Source: JADKIH01 sp031427625 (GTDB lineage: Bacteria > Bacteroidota > Bacteroidia > AKYH767-A > 2013-40CM-41-45). Taken from it: a stretch of 34,499 bases of DNA. Below, piece after piece: positions 25,777-34,499 of the stretch. The stretch lies in assembly GCA_031427625.1 (NCBI GenBank), contig JANPNV010000044.1, positions 1 to 34,499 on the forward strand, in the 5' to 3' direction. A program made the translations under genes and the position numbers. Positions within the stretch are counted from its first letter, which is position 1, and each line of letters starts with the position of its first letter. A model generated the notes under the pieces. The model was not told the DNA's origin. It searched no databases and was given only the letters and a program-made list of their open reading frames with translations.

Positions 25777-28350
25777 TTATCCACACAGGCTATGCCCGCA
25801 ATTTTTGCATTTCAAACAGCCTTCTTCATAAATTAATCCGTGAGAATCATAACATTCCGGACAAATACGGTCGACAGCAATTGTGCCATCAGGAATAAAT
25901 TTCTTTAATGCACGCTCGACACCTGATTTCCATGAATTAATATTATCACTTGATAAATGCAGATTTTCGATCAGGTTAACAACGCGAGTTAATGGCATAC
26001 CATGACGGAGAACCCCACTTAATAGTTTTGCATAGTTCCAGTATTCTTTATCGAATGATCGTGAAAGTCCTTCAATGGTGACTTTAAATCCTTCACCATC
26101 TACATATTGAAAATCGTATCGCGATTTACCTTGCCCGTTTTTATTCTTTATAATCCATCCCTTTTCTACCCAATATGGAATGCTGAAGGCATCTTCTGCT
26201 TTACCGGTAAAAATCTCATAAGGTTGATGTTCGAGCAGGCCAACATAAGCTATCCACTTTTCATCGTTATTCTGAAATCGAACGACAGATGCCTCGAGAA
26301 CAGGAGGACGATGCGGAGCCTCGGACTCAATTATCTTACCTAATGAAATTTTTCTTTCCGTTTCAGAAATCAGAACACCGCTTCTTGAACCGTCGCGATA
26401 AACAGTTATCCCTTTCAAGCCTTTTATCCATGCATCAAAGTAGATTTCAGCAACGAGATTTTCCTGAACATCAGAAGCAAGGTTAATTGTAGAGCTTATT
26501 GAATGTGTTGTGTATTTTTGAACAATACTTTGTAATAGAATTCTTTTCTTCCAGTCTATTTCCGCTGCAGTCGAGCCGAAGTACGGACTCTTTTCAATAT
26601 CACTTTCGCCTGTTAATTCCATCCATGTCTTCAATTTATGGTGATGTACAACAAACTCCTGCCAGGCATCGCCCGATGCATCAATGAAATCAACTCGCGT
26701 ATTTTTATCTTTTGAATTTATTTTTCGTCTTCGTTTATATGAAAGCATGAAAACTGGTTCGATGCCTGATGATGTTTGCGCAAGCAGACTTAAAGTTCCA
26801 GTCGGAGCAACAGTGCTTATCGATATGTTTCTTCTTCCAAATGTCATCATGCGTGCATAAAGAGTCGGAAATTCTTTCTTCAGCATTTGTATAAAATCGG
26901 AAGTATTTTCGATTTTCGGGTTGAAGGATGCAAAGCATCCTCTTTCAATGGCAAGATCAATGCTGCAATCGAATTCGGCCTCACATTTTTTCCGCATTAT
27001 TTTTTCTGCATGGATCAACGTATCATCAGAATCGAAGGAAATGTTTAATGCAGCAAGTGTATCGGCAAGTGCTGTAAATCCAAGTCCCGTGCGACGTCCA
27101 TCTATTCCGGATTTTTGTAATTGCTTCCATGTTCTTACTTCTGTATCCTTAATATAATCAGGCTCCGGATCCGAAGAAACTTTTTGCAATATGCGGTCAA
27201 TTGCCTCCAACTCCAGATCGACAAGATCGTCCATCAGCCGCTGTGATTCATAAGCAACTTCATAAAATTTATCGTAATCGAAATATGCTTCCTTACTGAA
27301 TGGATTAACGACAAAACTGAAGAGATTGATGGCTATCAGCCTGCAACTATCACCACCCTGCATGGCGATTTCTGAACATGGGTTTGTAGAAACATTTTTA
27401 AATCCGGGATACACAGATGAAGTAGAGTATGAATGCTGCCTGTCCCAAAAAATCAATCCGGGCTCGGCAGTATTATGAGCGCATTTTATTATTGTATTCC
27501 AGAGATCGCGGGCATTTACTTTCTTCTGATAAACCGGATTTTTTGAATCAACAGGAAATCGGAGGGTAAACTCTGAGTTGTCCTTTACGGCATTCATAAA
27601 TTCATCTGATAGTCGCACAGAAATATTTGCAGCAGTAACTTTCTGTAAATCCTGTTTTATCAGAATAAATTTTTCAATATCAGGATGTGCGATGTCCATG
27701 GTAATCATCAAAGCTCCTCGTCTTCCATGCTGGGAAACTTCGCGCGTTGTATTTGAGAACCGTTCCATAAATGATACTGCTCCCGTAGTTGTACCCGCAG
27801 CATTTGAAACATGCATTCCTTCCGGCCGTATTGTTGAAATGTCGAGTCCGACTCCGCAACGTCTTTTATAAAGTTGTGCCAATTGCTGGTCGGCAAAAAA
27901 TATCCCTCCATATGAATCATAAAGCTCGGGTAAGACAATGCAGTTCGACAAAGAAGCAATCATATAAGGATTTCCCAATGCAGACATCACACTTCCCTGA
28001 GGAATTACATATTTAAAATCACTGAACAAACTAAAGATATCGGCTTCTCGTAATGGCTTCCTATTTTGACCATAAGCAGAAAGCGCGTCCTTCGATTTTC
28101 GAGTGGTCAAAATCGATTCATACTTCTCTTCAATTCTTGCAAACTGCGCAGACATTCTTCTGTGCATATCTGCTGGAGTTAATTCCATGAATTTTCCCTC
28201 CTTGTTTTTTAATGCATACTTATTTAGCCATGTCGTTGCCGCCAATTCATCGCCATGAAAATAAATTAAGGAAGCACTGTAAGCTTCGTCAAAATTGAAG
28301 GTCTTCATTTGTGTTACCGGAGCATCTGCCTGACTGTTAAAGATAATCAT
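25777..28350 (-). CDS. nrdJ: Adenosylcobalamin-dependent ribonucleoside-diphosphate reductase (class II)
   Basis: This 857-residue cytoplasmic enzyme makes deoxyribonucleotides without oxygen, using a B12-derived thiyl radical. The active-site triad is in STNPCSEIAM (Asn323, Cys325, Glu327). The redox cysteines are probably Cys137 (LSNCIVLPE) and Cys336 (GGDSCRLIAINLFS), and STVAPTGTLSLLAQTSSGIE is the conserved loop of the class. A C-terminal zinc ribbon (C830-x2-C833, C845-x2-C848 and C851) shuttles electrons. The start at 28350 keeps a segment (QADAPVTQMKTF) typical of the family's N-terminus; Met15 is an alternative. No cobalamin riboswitch is visible in the 227 bases upstream. It lies with hemN and usp in an anaerobic gene group. 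Confidence 0.94.
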   Translation of the reverse strand: MIIFNSQADAPVTQMKTFNFDEAYSASLIYFHGDELAATTWLNKYALKNKEGKFMELTPADMHRRMSAQFARIEEKYESILTTRKSKDALSAYGQNRKPLREADIFSLFSDFKYVIPQGSVMSALGNPYMIASLSNCIVLPELYDSYGGIFFADQQLAQLYKRRCGVGLDISTIRPEGMHVSNAAGTTTGAVSFMERFSNTTREVSQHGRRGALMITMDIAHPDIEKFILIKQDLQKVTAANISVRLSDEFMNAVKDNSEFTLRFPVDSKNPVYQKKVNARDLWNTIIKCAHNTAEPGLIFWDRQHSYSTSSVYPGFKNVSTNPCSEIAMQGGDSCRLIAINLFSFVVNPFSKEAYFDYDKFYEVAYESQRLMDDLVDLELEAIDRILQKVSSDPEPDYIKDTEVRTWKQLQKSGIDGRRTGLGFTALADTLAALNISFDSDDTLIHAEKIMRKKCEAEFDCSIDLAIERGCFASFNPKIENTSDFIQMLKKEFPTLYARMMTFGRRNISISTVAPTGTLSLLAQTSSGIEPVFMLSYKRRRKINSKDKNTRVDFIDASGDAWQEFVVHHHKLKTWMELTGESDIEKSPYFGSTAAEIDWKKRILLQSIVQKYTTHSISSTINLASDVQENLVAEIYFDAWIKGLKGITVYRDGSRSGVLISETERKISLGKIIESEAPHRPPVLEASVVRFQNNDEKWIAYVGLLEHQPYEIFTGKAEDAFSIPYWVEKGWIIKNKNGQGKSRYDFQYVDGEGFKVTIEGLSRSFDKEYWNYAKLLSGVLRHGMPLTRVVNLIENLHLSSDNINSWKSGVERALKKFIPDGTIAVDRICPECYDSHGLIYEEGCLKCKNCGHSLCG

Positions 28351-28577
28351 AATGCTTTGATTTTATTAATGATCATATTAGTCGTTAATAATATTCGTAT
28401 CTTTTTCAATTGGTGGATGAATAATAACTCGTATTATATATTCACCATCAACAGTATTATTAATTTATACATACTTGATTATTATAAATCGATGCATTCA
28501 AGATTTATACTTTTTCAAAAGTGATAATATTTTTAATGGTAACATACAAAGCGTTGTTTGTAATAATAAAAATCATA

Positions 28578-29924
28578 TTATACGACTGTGCTAAATTTCT
28601 GTGTTTGGGCAGTATCTTTATATAAGCACTCATCCAAAGCCATACATACATTACGGACAAATGGTCTTCCTTTTTCGGTTATTGTAATTTTATTATTTTC
28701 GAAAACAACAAGTCCATCGTTAACAAGTTCTGTCATTCTGGATATTCCTTTATTAATAACGGAATGTTGTTCACTCCATGATGTTTCAAAATTGCACATC
28801 AGATTTAAAATATGTTGTCGGATTATCAGATCCTCACCGGACAAGATGTGCCCCTTAAAAACCGGTAAGTTCCCTTCGCTTATTAATCTCAAATATTCTT
28901 CAACCGTTTTCACATTCTGAGCGAAGGCTACCCATGAATCACTAATGCTTGAGACACCAAGACCAATAAGCAGTTTTGTTTCTGAAGTCGTATAGCCCAT
29001 GAAATTCCTATGCAGTTTTTTATTCATGGATGACTTATATAAAGAATCTGACTTCAAAGCAAAGTGATCCATTCCAATCTCTTTATAGCCAGCATTCTCT
29101 AACATCGTTCTGCCAGTTTCATAAAGTCTCAGCTTATCCTCGCCATTTGGTAAGTCATGTTCCGTAAATTTTCTTTGTCCCTTTTTTAGCCATGGAATAT
29201 GCGCATAGCTGTAGAATGCAATTCTGTCGGGGCGCAATTCTATCACCTTATTAATCGTATCACTGATAGAGTTTAAAGTTTGCATCGGCAATCCATAAAT
29301 CAGATCATAATTTATAGAATCATAACCAATCGCAGACGCCTGTTCGGATATTTCTTTTACTGTTTCAAAACTTTGTATCCTGTTAATTATGTTTTGAACC
29401 ACAGGATCAAAATCCTGTACACCGAGACTCAGCCTTCTGAAACCAAGATCATAGAGTTTTTGTAATTGATTTTTACTTGTATAATTCGGATGACCTTCGA
29501 ATCCGAATTCGAAGTCAGAACAGATTTCAGATTTCTCCAATATTCCTTGGATGAGCCGCTCCAGATTCTTCTCACTGAAAAAAGTGGGAGTTCCTCCGCC
29601 AAGGTGAATTTCCTTAATTTTCGGTTTTGCGGGAAATTTTACAAGATACATTTGCCATTCTTTTAAAACAGCATTTACATAAGGTTCTTCAACTGTGTGA
29701 TTTACTGTAATTCTCGTATTACATCCGCAGTAGGTGCATAGACTTTCGCAATAGGGCAAATGTATATAGAGACTAATACCATCCTGATTCGATATATTAA
29801 ATGTATCAACTACATTTTGATTCCATTTGTTTTTTGAAAAGTTCTTACTATCCCAATAGGGAACTGTCGGATAGCTTGTATATCGAGGTCCTGGAACATT
29901 ATATTTTTTTAGTAAGTCGTTCAT
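28578..29924 (-). CDS. hemN: Oxygen-independent coproporphyrinogen III oxidase
   Basis: This 448-residue radical SAM enzyme decarboxylates coproporphyrinogen III to protoporphyrinogen IX without oxygen. The cluster motif is C59-x3-C63-x2-C66-G-C68 in LPYCESLCTYCGCNT, the extended form diagnostic of true HemN rather than HemW. RYTSYPTVPYWD at the N-terminus, HLGGGTPTFF, RLSLGVQDFDPVVQ, NYDLIYGLPMQT and the C-terminal HemN domain are all present. It supplies heme for the cytochromes and oxidase of this island under low oxygen. The usp gene ends 92 bases upstream on the same strand with no visible terminator between them, so both may share the palindrome-bearing promoter at 30966. Confidence 0.95.
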   Translation of the reverse strand: MNDLLKKYNVPGPRYTSYPTVPYWDSKNFSKNKWNQNVVDTFNISNQDGISLYIHLPYCESLCTYCGCNTRITVNHTVEEPYVNAVLKEWQMYLVKFPAKPKIKEIHLGGGTPTFFSEKNLERLIQGILEKSEICSDFEFGFEGHPNYTSKNQLQKLYDLGFRRLSLGVQDFDPVVQNIINRIQSFETVKEISEQASAIGYDSINYDLIYGLPMQTLNSISDTINKVIELRPDRIAFYSYAHIPWLKKGQRKFTEHDLPNGEDKLRLYETGRTMLENAGYKEIGMDHFALKSDSLYKSSMNKKLHRNFMGYTTSETKLLIGLGVSSISDSWVAFAQNVKTVEEYLRLISEGNLPVFKGHILSGEDLIIRQHILNLMCNFETSWSEQHSVINKGISRMTELVNDGLVVFENNKITITEKGRPFVRNVCMALDECLYKDTAQTQKFSTVV

Positions 29925-30016
29925 TTATTGAAATGACTTTTCTTTTTTTTAATTGCTAGCAATATTCAAAACCATATTATTATGAAAATATAAAGCAATT
30001 CGAGAAAAATTTCTTG

Positions 30017-30889
30017 TTATTTTCTTTTTGATTTTTTAGCTGGCAAATTAATTTCACTGTCGTTTTGATGAATTACGAGCAATGGAATTTTCGAATGTAT
30101 GGCTAATGATTTAGTAATGCTCTTATTAAATAGTCGTGAAAAAATAGAACGATGTCGCGTATATACGGCAAGGCAATCAGCCTTATTTGTTTTTAAAAAT
30201 TGATCAATTGCATTTATCACATTTCCATCGTTTACCTTGTATCCAGGAGTCTTTGAATAGTGAATAATTTCCTGGTTTTTTGGTTTTATGTTATTGTATT
30301 CAACTTCATTTTCTTCATTGGTTTTTTGACCAACATTTATAAATATTATTTTGCTTTTAAATAATTTTCCAAATAAGATAAGCCGTTTAATGGATGCTAA
30401 ATTGTCTTTTGATAAGTCTGTTGCGTATATTATTTTTTTGAATCCATTGTATTTTGCTTTGGGAGGAATGGCCAAAACCATGCAAGGTGCATTTCTTATA
30501 GTCCGGGAGGCATTACTTCCCATCATTACTCTTTCTGCAAGTCCCTTACCTGTTGTTCCCATGACAATAAAGGAGGCTTTTTTTTCTTTTGCAAGCTCAG
30601 TTATTCTTGAGGAAGGCAATCCTTTTTTAATCAACAGCTCGATCTTAATTTTTCCTGCCGTTTTTGAAATTCTCTTATGATATGCCTGTAATTTCTTAAC
30701 CGCGCCATTGTACAGGTATGCATAATCTAATTGTGCAGTTAACATCGGCAGCTTCGAGTAAAGAACTGTACTCTCCAGAGCATGAATCAATACAATTTTA
30801 GCATCAATATCTTTTGCTAGTTCAATTGCATAATTACAGGCCTTGTCGGCCGATTGCGAAAAATCATATGGGACAATTATTATTTTCAT
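30017..30889 (-). CDS. Universal stress protein, two tandem Usp domains
   Basis: This 290-residue tandem Usp protein begins MKIIIVPYDFSQSADKACNY. Domain 1 has the complete nucleotide-binding pattern VMGTTGKGLAERVMMGSNAS (G-x2-G-x9-G-S). Domain 2 starts at about residue 150 (FKKIIYATDLSKDNLASI) and lacks it. The tail is strongly basic (NLPAKKSKRK), unlike the two Usp proteins at 4509-6183. It is upstream of hemN on the same strand and has an FNR-like palindrome 76 bases before its start. Targets are unknown. Confidence 0.9.
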   Translation of the reverse strand: MKIIIVPYDFSQSADKACNYAIELAKDIDAKIVLIHALESTVLYSKLPMLTAQLDYAYLYNGAVKKLQAYHKRISKTAGKIKIELLIKKGLPSSRITELAKEKKASFIVMGTTGKGLAERVMMGSNASRTIRNAPCMVLAIPPKAKYNGFKKIIYATDLSKDNLASIKRLILFGKLFKSKIIFINVGQKTNEENEVEYNNIKPKNQEIIHYSKTPGYKVNDGNVINAIDQFLKTNKADCLAVYTRHRSIFSRLFNKSITKSLAIHSKIPLLVIHQNDSEINLPAKKSKRK

Positions 30890-30965
30890 ATTATTGAATT
30901 AAGCACGGATTACAAAAATCCATAATTTCACCTATATTTAATATGATATTTCTCAGATATTAAAT

Positions 30966-30977
30966 TGACATGAATCA
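30966..30977 (-). promoter_or_regulatory. FNR/FixK-like site upstream of usp-hemN
   Basis: TGACATGAATCA matches TGAY-N4-RTCA and lies 76 bases upstream of the usp start at 30889. On the minus strand it reads TGATTCATGTCA. It could control usp and, by read-through, hemN. Confidence 0.45.
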
Positions 30978-31047
30978 GCTCGATGATAATTGGCGCACAA
31001 TCCAACAACCGTTTTATGGTTATATATGAAACTGCTCCCGAGCCAAA

Positions 31048-31681
31048 TTAATAAAAAAATTTGTATTCTAAAACAAGAGTCATGAAATAATATTTCTGTA
31101 CCGACAAAATCTTCACATAATATATACCCATCGGCTGATTGCTTATGTAAATTGAAGAAAAAGAACTTTCAAATGATGCAACCATTTCTCCGATAACATT
31201 GTAGATTTTGATTTCGTCGACCTTTTTATTTTTATTCTGATTCAAAGAAAATATCCCGCCTCCAGGATTCGGATATATGTGAAATACATTTCGATCATTA
31301 TTTATTTGATTTATTCCAGTAGTGAAACAATTCAAAAAAACTTCAACATAGCCGGTATCATTGTTTGAAAAAAGTAATTACAACAGCCAGATCCATATAA
31401 CTATCATTATTGAAATCGGCACTACATATAGAATAGGGGGTAACTCCGCTTGGAAAATCATGAGCCGCTCCGAATGTTCCCGATCCTGTGCCTAAAAGAA
31501 TGGATACGCTTCCGATTCTATTTGCAATTGCTAAATCTTCAATGCTATCGCCATTAAAATCGGCGTGGCAAATTGAAGACGGATTAATACCTACTTGATA
31601 TTTCACCCTTGCGGAAAAGCAAACTTGTGCAATGGAGTTTATTGATAAGCAAAGAAGCAAAAGTGTTGTAAGTAGTTTCAT
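31048..31681 (-). pseudogene. Frameshifted FG-GAP/VCBS protein with T9SS sorting domain
   Basis: Two frames together make one secreted protein. The 5' part (31358-31681, 107 residues) has a signal peptide (LLTTLLLLCLSINSIAQ) and two FG-GAP/VCBS calcium-binding repeats (HADFNGDSIEDLAIAN and SADFNNDSYMDLAVV), then stops at TGA 31358-31360. The 3' part, ending at 31048, reads through to a type IX secretion C-terminal domain (FHIYPNPGGGIFSL, YNVIGEMV). Removing one T from a six-T run (A-run at 31368-31373 on the plus strand) joins them without a stop into 210 residues, through ITFSNNDTGYVEVFLNC. The disruption is thus a single-base insertion in a homopolymer: a recent mutation, phase variation, or a sequencing error. 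Confidence 0.85.
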
Positions 31682-31784
31682 TTTGTAAATTTTGATTCAA
31701 TGCATTCTTGAAATAGTTTTATTTTTCTGACAATTATTAGAAATTAATATTTGATACATATTATTTTAACAAGCTTCCCTGTTT

Positions 31785-33599
31785 TTACTTTCTGACTGTT
31801 ACAATCAATTTAATTTTCATCCCTTTGTTTCCCACAACTTCATCCGTCCTTAAAAAATAAATTCCACTATTCCATTTCCCGGCATTCAAAAAATTTATTC
31901 CTTTTTCAAAAACTCCTTTGTCGATAATTCTTCCTGTAATATCGTATACAGAATAATTCATTTGAGAAACTAGCAAATCAAATTTTACACTGAAAATATT
32001 ATTTGAAGGATTCGGATAAACGATTATCGGTAGATAGGATTCATCATCGATACCCGTATTGCAATTTACCAAAGTAAAGGATGCCAGTTGACTCTGATAA
32101 ATAATATACCCCGGACAAACCGGATTCGTCACTTCAACATTGTAAACGCCACCGGTATTAATTTCAAGAGTATCAATCAGTGGTGCAGAAACCGGAATTC
32201 CGTTTCTATACCATGTAATAATATTTGATACGCCTCCCGGTTTATTCTGCAACAGTATCAATTGCATCATGTCGCCAAAACAAACTGAGTCTCCGTTAAA
32301 AAAAGTACCTGCCGTATCAACTCTGTAAATTATTATTCCCGGTCCGAATCCATCAACATAAACCGGGGGTGATAATTCCGTGCAGCCGTTTTGAGTGGCA
32401 AGAACACTGTAAGTTGCAGGAGCTGATGGAGAAATATATTGATTCGTATCATCGGGAATAATATTCCCGCTTTCATCAAGCCATTGGTAAGAATCATAAG
32501 GTTGTGTCCAGAGAGAATCGACTGGCGATCCCGGACATATAATTAAGCTGTCAGGAAAAATTGTCGGATTGTGAATGCAAAACGTGACGGGCAATTGAAA
32601 GACTGACTGATAAATTTGCGTCAGGTCGCAAACAGAAGACGTAAGCGTAATCGTATACGTACCGTTCGATAGATAATTGTGAGTCGTGTTAAATGCAGAC
32701 GCCGTATCTCCATCGCCGAAATCCCAATGATAACTTTCCGAATTCATGGAGTGATTAATTAAAATCACCTCATTCGTTCCCGGACCGATTGTATAAGAGA
32801 AATCGGAGAGCGGATTATACTGACTGAAATTCCAATAAGAGAGACTGTCGTATACGATCAGCTTTGCTGCATTTCTGATAGCGGCAGCATCGGCTGGACT
32901 GAGCACATAATCAAAATTGCTTGTCGTAGGATCTTTTTTAAACAGCGCTGCATAAAAGCAGCAGGCAGCTGCATAAGATCCCGCAGTCGACGGATGACTT
33001 TCATCTGCCTGATACAGATCGATGTTAGGATAATTCTGTCTAATATATCTCCACACAGCGCCGACGGGAGAAACCTCTCCATTATTTTCTTGAGCCATTT
33101 CGATATAACGCAATCGCAACATGCTGTCCATTCCGGAGTACGTGCATACGGGCAGCCATGCATTGCAATTTGATGCATCGCCATTTTTTCTTCCCCATGT
33201 CATGTAAAACATTTTCCGTGCGCAGGGATTGTATTGTCTGATGAGTGTACTTAATACATATGGTCCGGCAACATCGTAATACTGAAAAGATGGAAGCTGA
33301 CTTTGTTCCTGCATAACGACATAATCCCAGCCGCCGGCCATGATCTTTCCCGTAGAAACTGAATTTGTAAAATGTTGATCGAGTGTGTAGCCGCCTGGAG
33401 TGTTACTGTCGAATATAAGACTGTCGCCTAATGATGCAGCAAGGTCAGCAGTGATTTGCGGAAGATCATTTACATAAGTGTAGCTGTTGCCAAGAAATAA
33501 AACATGACGAATAATTTGCGCATTAGTGTTTGTCAGAAACACATTCAATCCAAACATTATAAATAAAAACAAGCGAAGAGTTTTTCTGTAGAATTTCAT
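31785..33599 (-). CDS. Secreted SGNH-hydrolase-like protein with PKD and T9SS sorting domains
   Basis: This 604-residue surface or secreted protein has a signal peptide (about 1-28, FLFIMFGLNVFLTNTNAQ). The N-terminal 260 residues resemble SGNH/GDSL-type hydrolases: block I in VLFLGNSYTYVNDLP with probable nucleophile Ser39, WDYVVMQEQSQLP as the Asn/Gln region, and the Asp/His block in DESHPSTAGSYAAA. A PKD domain follows (SYHWDFGDGDTAS, about 290-340), then Ig-like segments (DSYQWLDESGNII and TWYRNGIPVSAP) and a type IX secretion C-terminal domain (IVYPNPSNNIFSVKF). The substrate is unknown; esters or polysaccharide acetyl groups are family possibilities. It is convergent with nothing and downstream of a gene-free region. 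Confidence 0.85.
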   Translation of the reverse strand: MKFYRKTLRLFLFIMFGLNVFLTNTNAQIIRHVLFLGNSYTYVNDLPQITADLAASLGDSLIFDSNTPGGYTLDQHFTNSVSTGKIMAGGWDYVVMQEQSQLPSFQYYDVAGPYVLSTLIRQYNPCARKMFYMTWGRKNGDASNCNAWLPVCTYSGMDSMLRLRYIEMAQENNGEVSPVGAVWRYIRQNYPNIDLYQADESHPSTAGSYAAACCFYAALFKKDPTTSNFDYVLSPADAAAIRNAAKLIVYDSLSYWNFSQYNPLSDFSYTIGPGTNEVILINHSMNSESYHWDFGDGDTASAFNTTHNYLSNGTYTITLTSSVCDLTQIYQSVFQLPVTFCIHNPTIFPDSLIICPGSPVDSLWTQPYDSYQWLDESGNIIPDDTNQYISPSAPATYSVLATQNGCTELSPPVYVDGFGPGIIIYRVDTAGTFFNGDSVCFGDMMQLILLQNKPGGVSNIITWYRNGIPVSAPLIDTLEINTGGVYNVEVTNPVCPGYIIYQSQLASFTLVNCNTGIDDESYLPIIVYPNPSNNIFSVKFDLLVSQMNYSVYDITGRIIDKGVFEKGINFLNAGKWNSGIYFLRTDEVVGNKGMKIKLIVTVRK

Positions 33600-33996
33600 A
33601 GTTGGAAATGAGGAATGGATGCAGTGATTTTATCAAAGATAGAAATTGATAAAAGAGTTACAGGTAGGAGAGGAGTTAAATTTTTTAAGAAGGAGACCGA
33701 GGAAGATAGAAAAGTTGAATAATCGGGCTTTTATAGGGGTTAAATAAGAAGTAAAATGTAACAATTGAGTAACTATAGTTTATCTTAATAGGTATACAGC
33801 AAACTAGAAATTGGAATTATCTGACATTATTTCCTTGATGTTAATATGCATATTTCAATGTAGTATGAAAGATGAATTTCATTTTTTTCGTCACGCAGAA
33901 GGCAATTATAGAGTTATATTGTCCGTTAATTGATGATGACAGAAGTGGCTGTTTATAGTCTTTTCAGGGAACATTAATAATAAATTCAAAAAATAA
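33600..33996. other. Gene-free divergent region
   Basis: No convincing gene is seen on either strand. An 8-bp inverted repeat (TTTTATCA at 33628-33635 and TGATAAAA at 33647-33654, 11-base loop) lies about 30 bases upstream of the SGNH-hydrolase gene start. It has the wrong spacing for the FNR-like boxes found elsewhere. The region presumably holds the divergent promoters of the two flanking genes. Confidence 0.4.
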
Positions 33997-34011
33997 ATGA
34001 GAAATATTGAT

Positions 34012-34499
34012 ATGAGAAGTTTGATAATAATGATGATGGTGATAGTATCACTGATGTTTTCGTCGTGTAAGAAGGATGATAATGGAGAGGCGGAAGTATC
34101 GGTTTATCTCCAGGATGCTCCGGCTCCGGCTTATGAAAAAATCAAAATCAATTTGAAGGGAGTGGCAATTTACTCACAGGCATCGGGTTCATGGGTAACA
34201 CTTACGGTGGCCAATGGCAATTTTGATTTGTTGACATTAGACAGTATGCATCAGGCATTTTTGGGTAAGGTGAAAATTTCGGGCGGAACAATTTCGCAGT
34301 TGATGTTGTCGATAGACAATCAGAACACAGTAACCGTTGGCGGAATAAATTATCCGTTAGTTCTTGATGCATCCGATCTGGATAAATTGAAAATTAAATT
34401 TGACAATCATCTGCAAGGAGGTACATCCTACAAATTAACGATTGATTTTAAGGCTTCTGAGTCAGTGGATTCAAATGGCGGAGTTTATAAGCTAAAGGC
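34012..34499 (+). CDS. DUF4382 domain lipoprotein (cut by window end)
   Basis: The reading frame runs to the window edge, giving about 162 residues. The N-terminus is a lipoprotein signal, MRSLIIMMMVIVSLMFSSC, followed by KKDDNGE. The DUF4382 pattern is clear: EVSVYLQDAPAPAYEKIKIN, LKGVAIYS, SWVTL, FDLLTLDSM, GGTISQLMLSID, NQNTVTVGGINYPLVL. Such lipoproteins occur widely in Bacteroidota and other groups without an assigned role, often as cell-surface proteins. An in-frame ATG at 33997 would add five residues (MRNID), but the signal peptide reads more naturally from 34012. The C-terminus is outside the window. Confidence 0.85.
   Translation, partial: MRSLIIMMMVIVSLMFSSCKKDDNGEAEVSVYLQDAPAPAYEKIKINLKGVAIYSQASGSWVTLTVANGNFDLLTLDSMHQAFLGKVKISGGTISQLMLSIDNQNTVTVGGINYPLVLDASDLDKLKIKFDNHLQGGTSYKLTIDFKASESVDSNGGVYKLK

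Noticed and set aside
28351..28577. Cobalamin riboswitch upstream of nrdJ
   Set aside because: The region is AT-rich, too short for a complete cobalamin aptamer with its B12-box, and shows only a weak 8-bp inverted repeat (28483-28490 with 28502-28509).
33628..33654. Inverted repeat TTTTATCA/TGATAAAA as a seventh FNR-like site
   Set aside because: The arms are 11 bases apart instead of four, and the flanking gene is a secreted hydrolase unrelated to respiration.

Overview
The window looks like a chromosomal segment of a free-living, low-GC member of the Bacteroidota. The evidence is two C-terminal type IX secretion (Por) sorting domains, lipoproteins with SxxC-type lipoboxes, a Sec-type clade II nitrous oxide reductase, almost no Shine-Dalgarno sequences and an AT-rich background. 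No rRNA, tRNA, CRISPR array, transposase or phage gene was seen.

Layout. (1) 1-1785: the 3' end of an unidentified gene, an intrinsic terminator and a lone luciferase-family flavin oxidoreductase. (2) 2051-6183 (minus): two tandem-domain universal stress proteins followed by phosphoenolpyruvate synthase. (3) 6579-10039 (plus): a complete ba3-type (B-family) heme-copper oxidase operon, comprising a 45-aa subunit IIa, CuA subunit II, subunit I, SCO and a membrane-anchored cytochrome c. (4) 10179-15207: a beta-CASP RNase-like metallohydrolase, two small proteins of unknown function, and a two-component pair in which a FixL-like PAS histidine kinase sits beside a response regulator fused to a Crp/Fnr module. 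(5) 15291-25592 (minus): a serine hydrolase that has lost its catalytic residues, a fasciclin lipoprotein, and a nitrous oxide respiration cluster (RIC, cytochrome c, nosZ, membrane protein, nosL, nosD, nosF, nosY, Cys-motif outer-membrane protein). (6) 25777-30889 (minus): adenosylcobalamin-dependent ribonucleotide reductase, oxygen-independent HemN and another universal stress protein. (7) 31048-34499: secreted and surface proteins, namely a frameshifted FG-GAP/T9SS gene, an SGNH-hydrolase/PKD/T9SS protein and the start of a DUF4382 lipoprotein.

How the parts fit together. Regions 2-6 read as one microaerobic/anaerobic energy island: an oxygen-scavenging terminal oxidase, N2O respiration, Fe-S repair after nitrosative damage, O2-independent heme and deoxynucleotide synthesis, and stress/carbon-metabolism proteins. 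No nitrite or NO reductase is present in the window, so only N2O reduction is shown. Six intergenic palindromes of the form TGAY-N4-RTCA (FNR/FixK-like) lie 46-86 nt upstream of start codons across this island. The only Crp/Fnr-type DNA-binding protein seen here is the REC-Crp fusion beside the PAS kinase. My main hypothesis is a compact FixL-FixJ-FixK-like circuit in which FixJ (receiver) and FixK (Crp) are one polypeptide. Left open are the ligand sensed by the PAS domain and whether this regulator actually binds the six sites.
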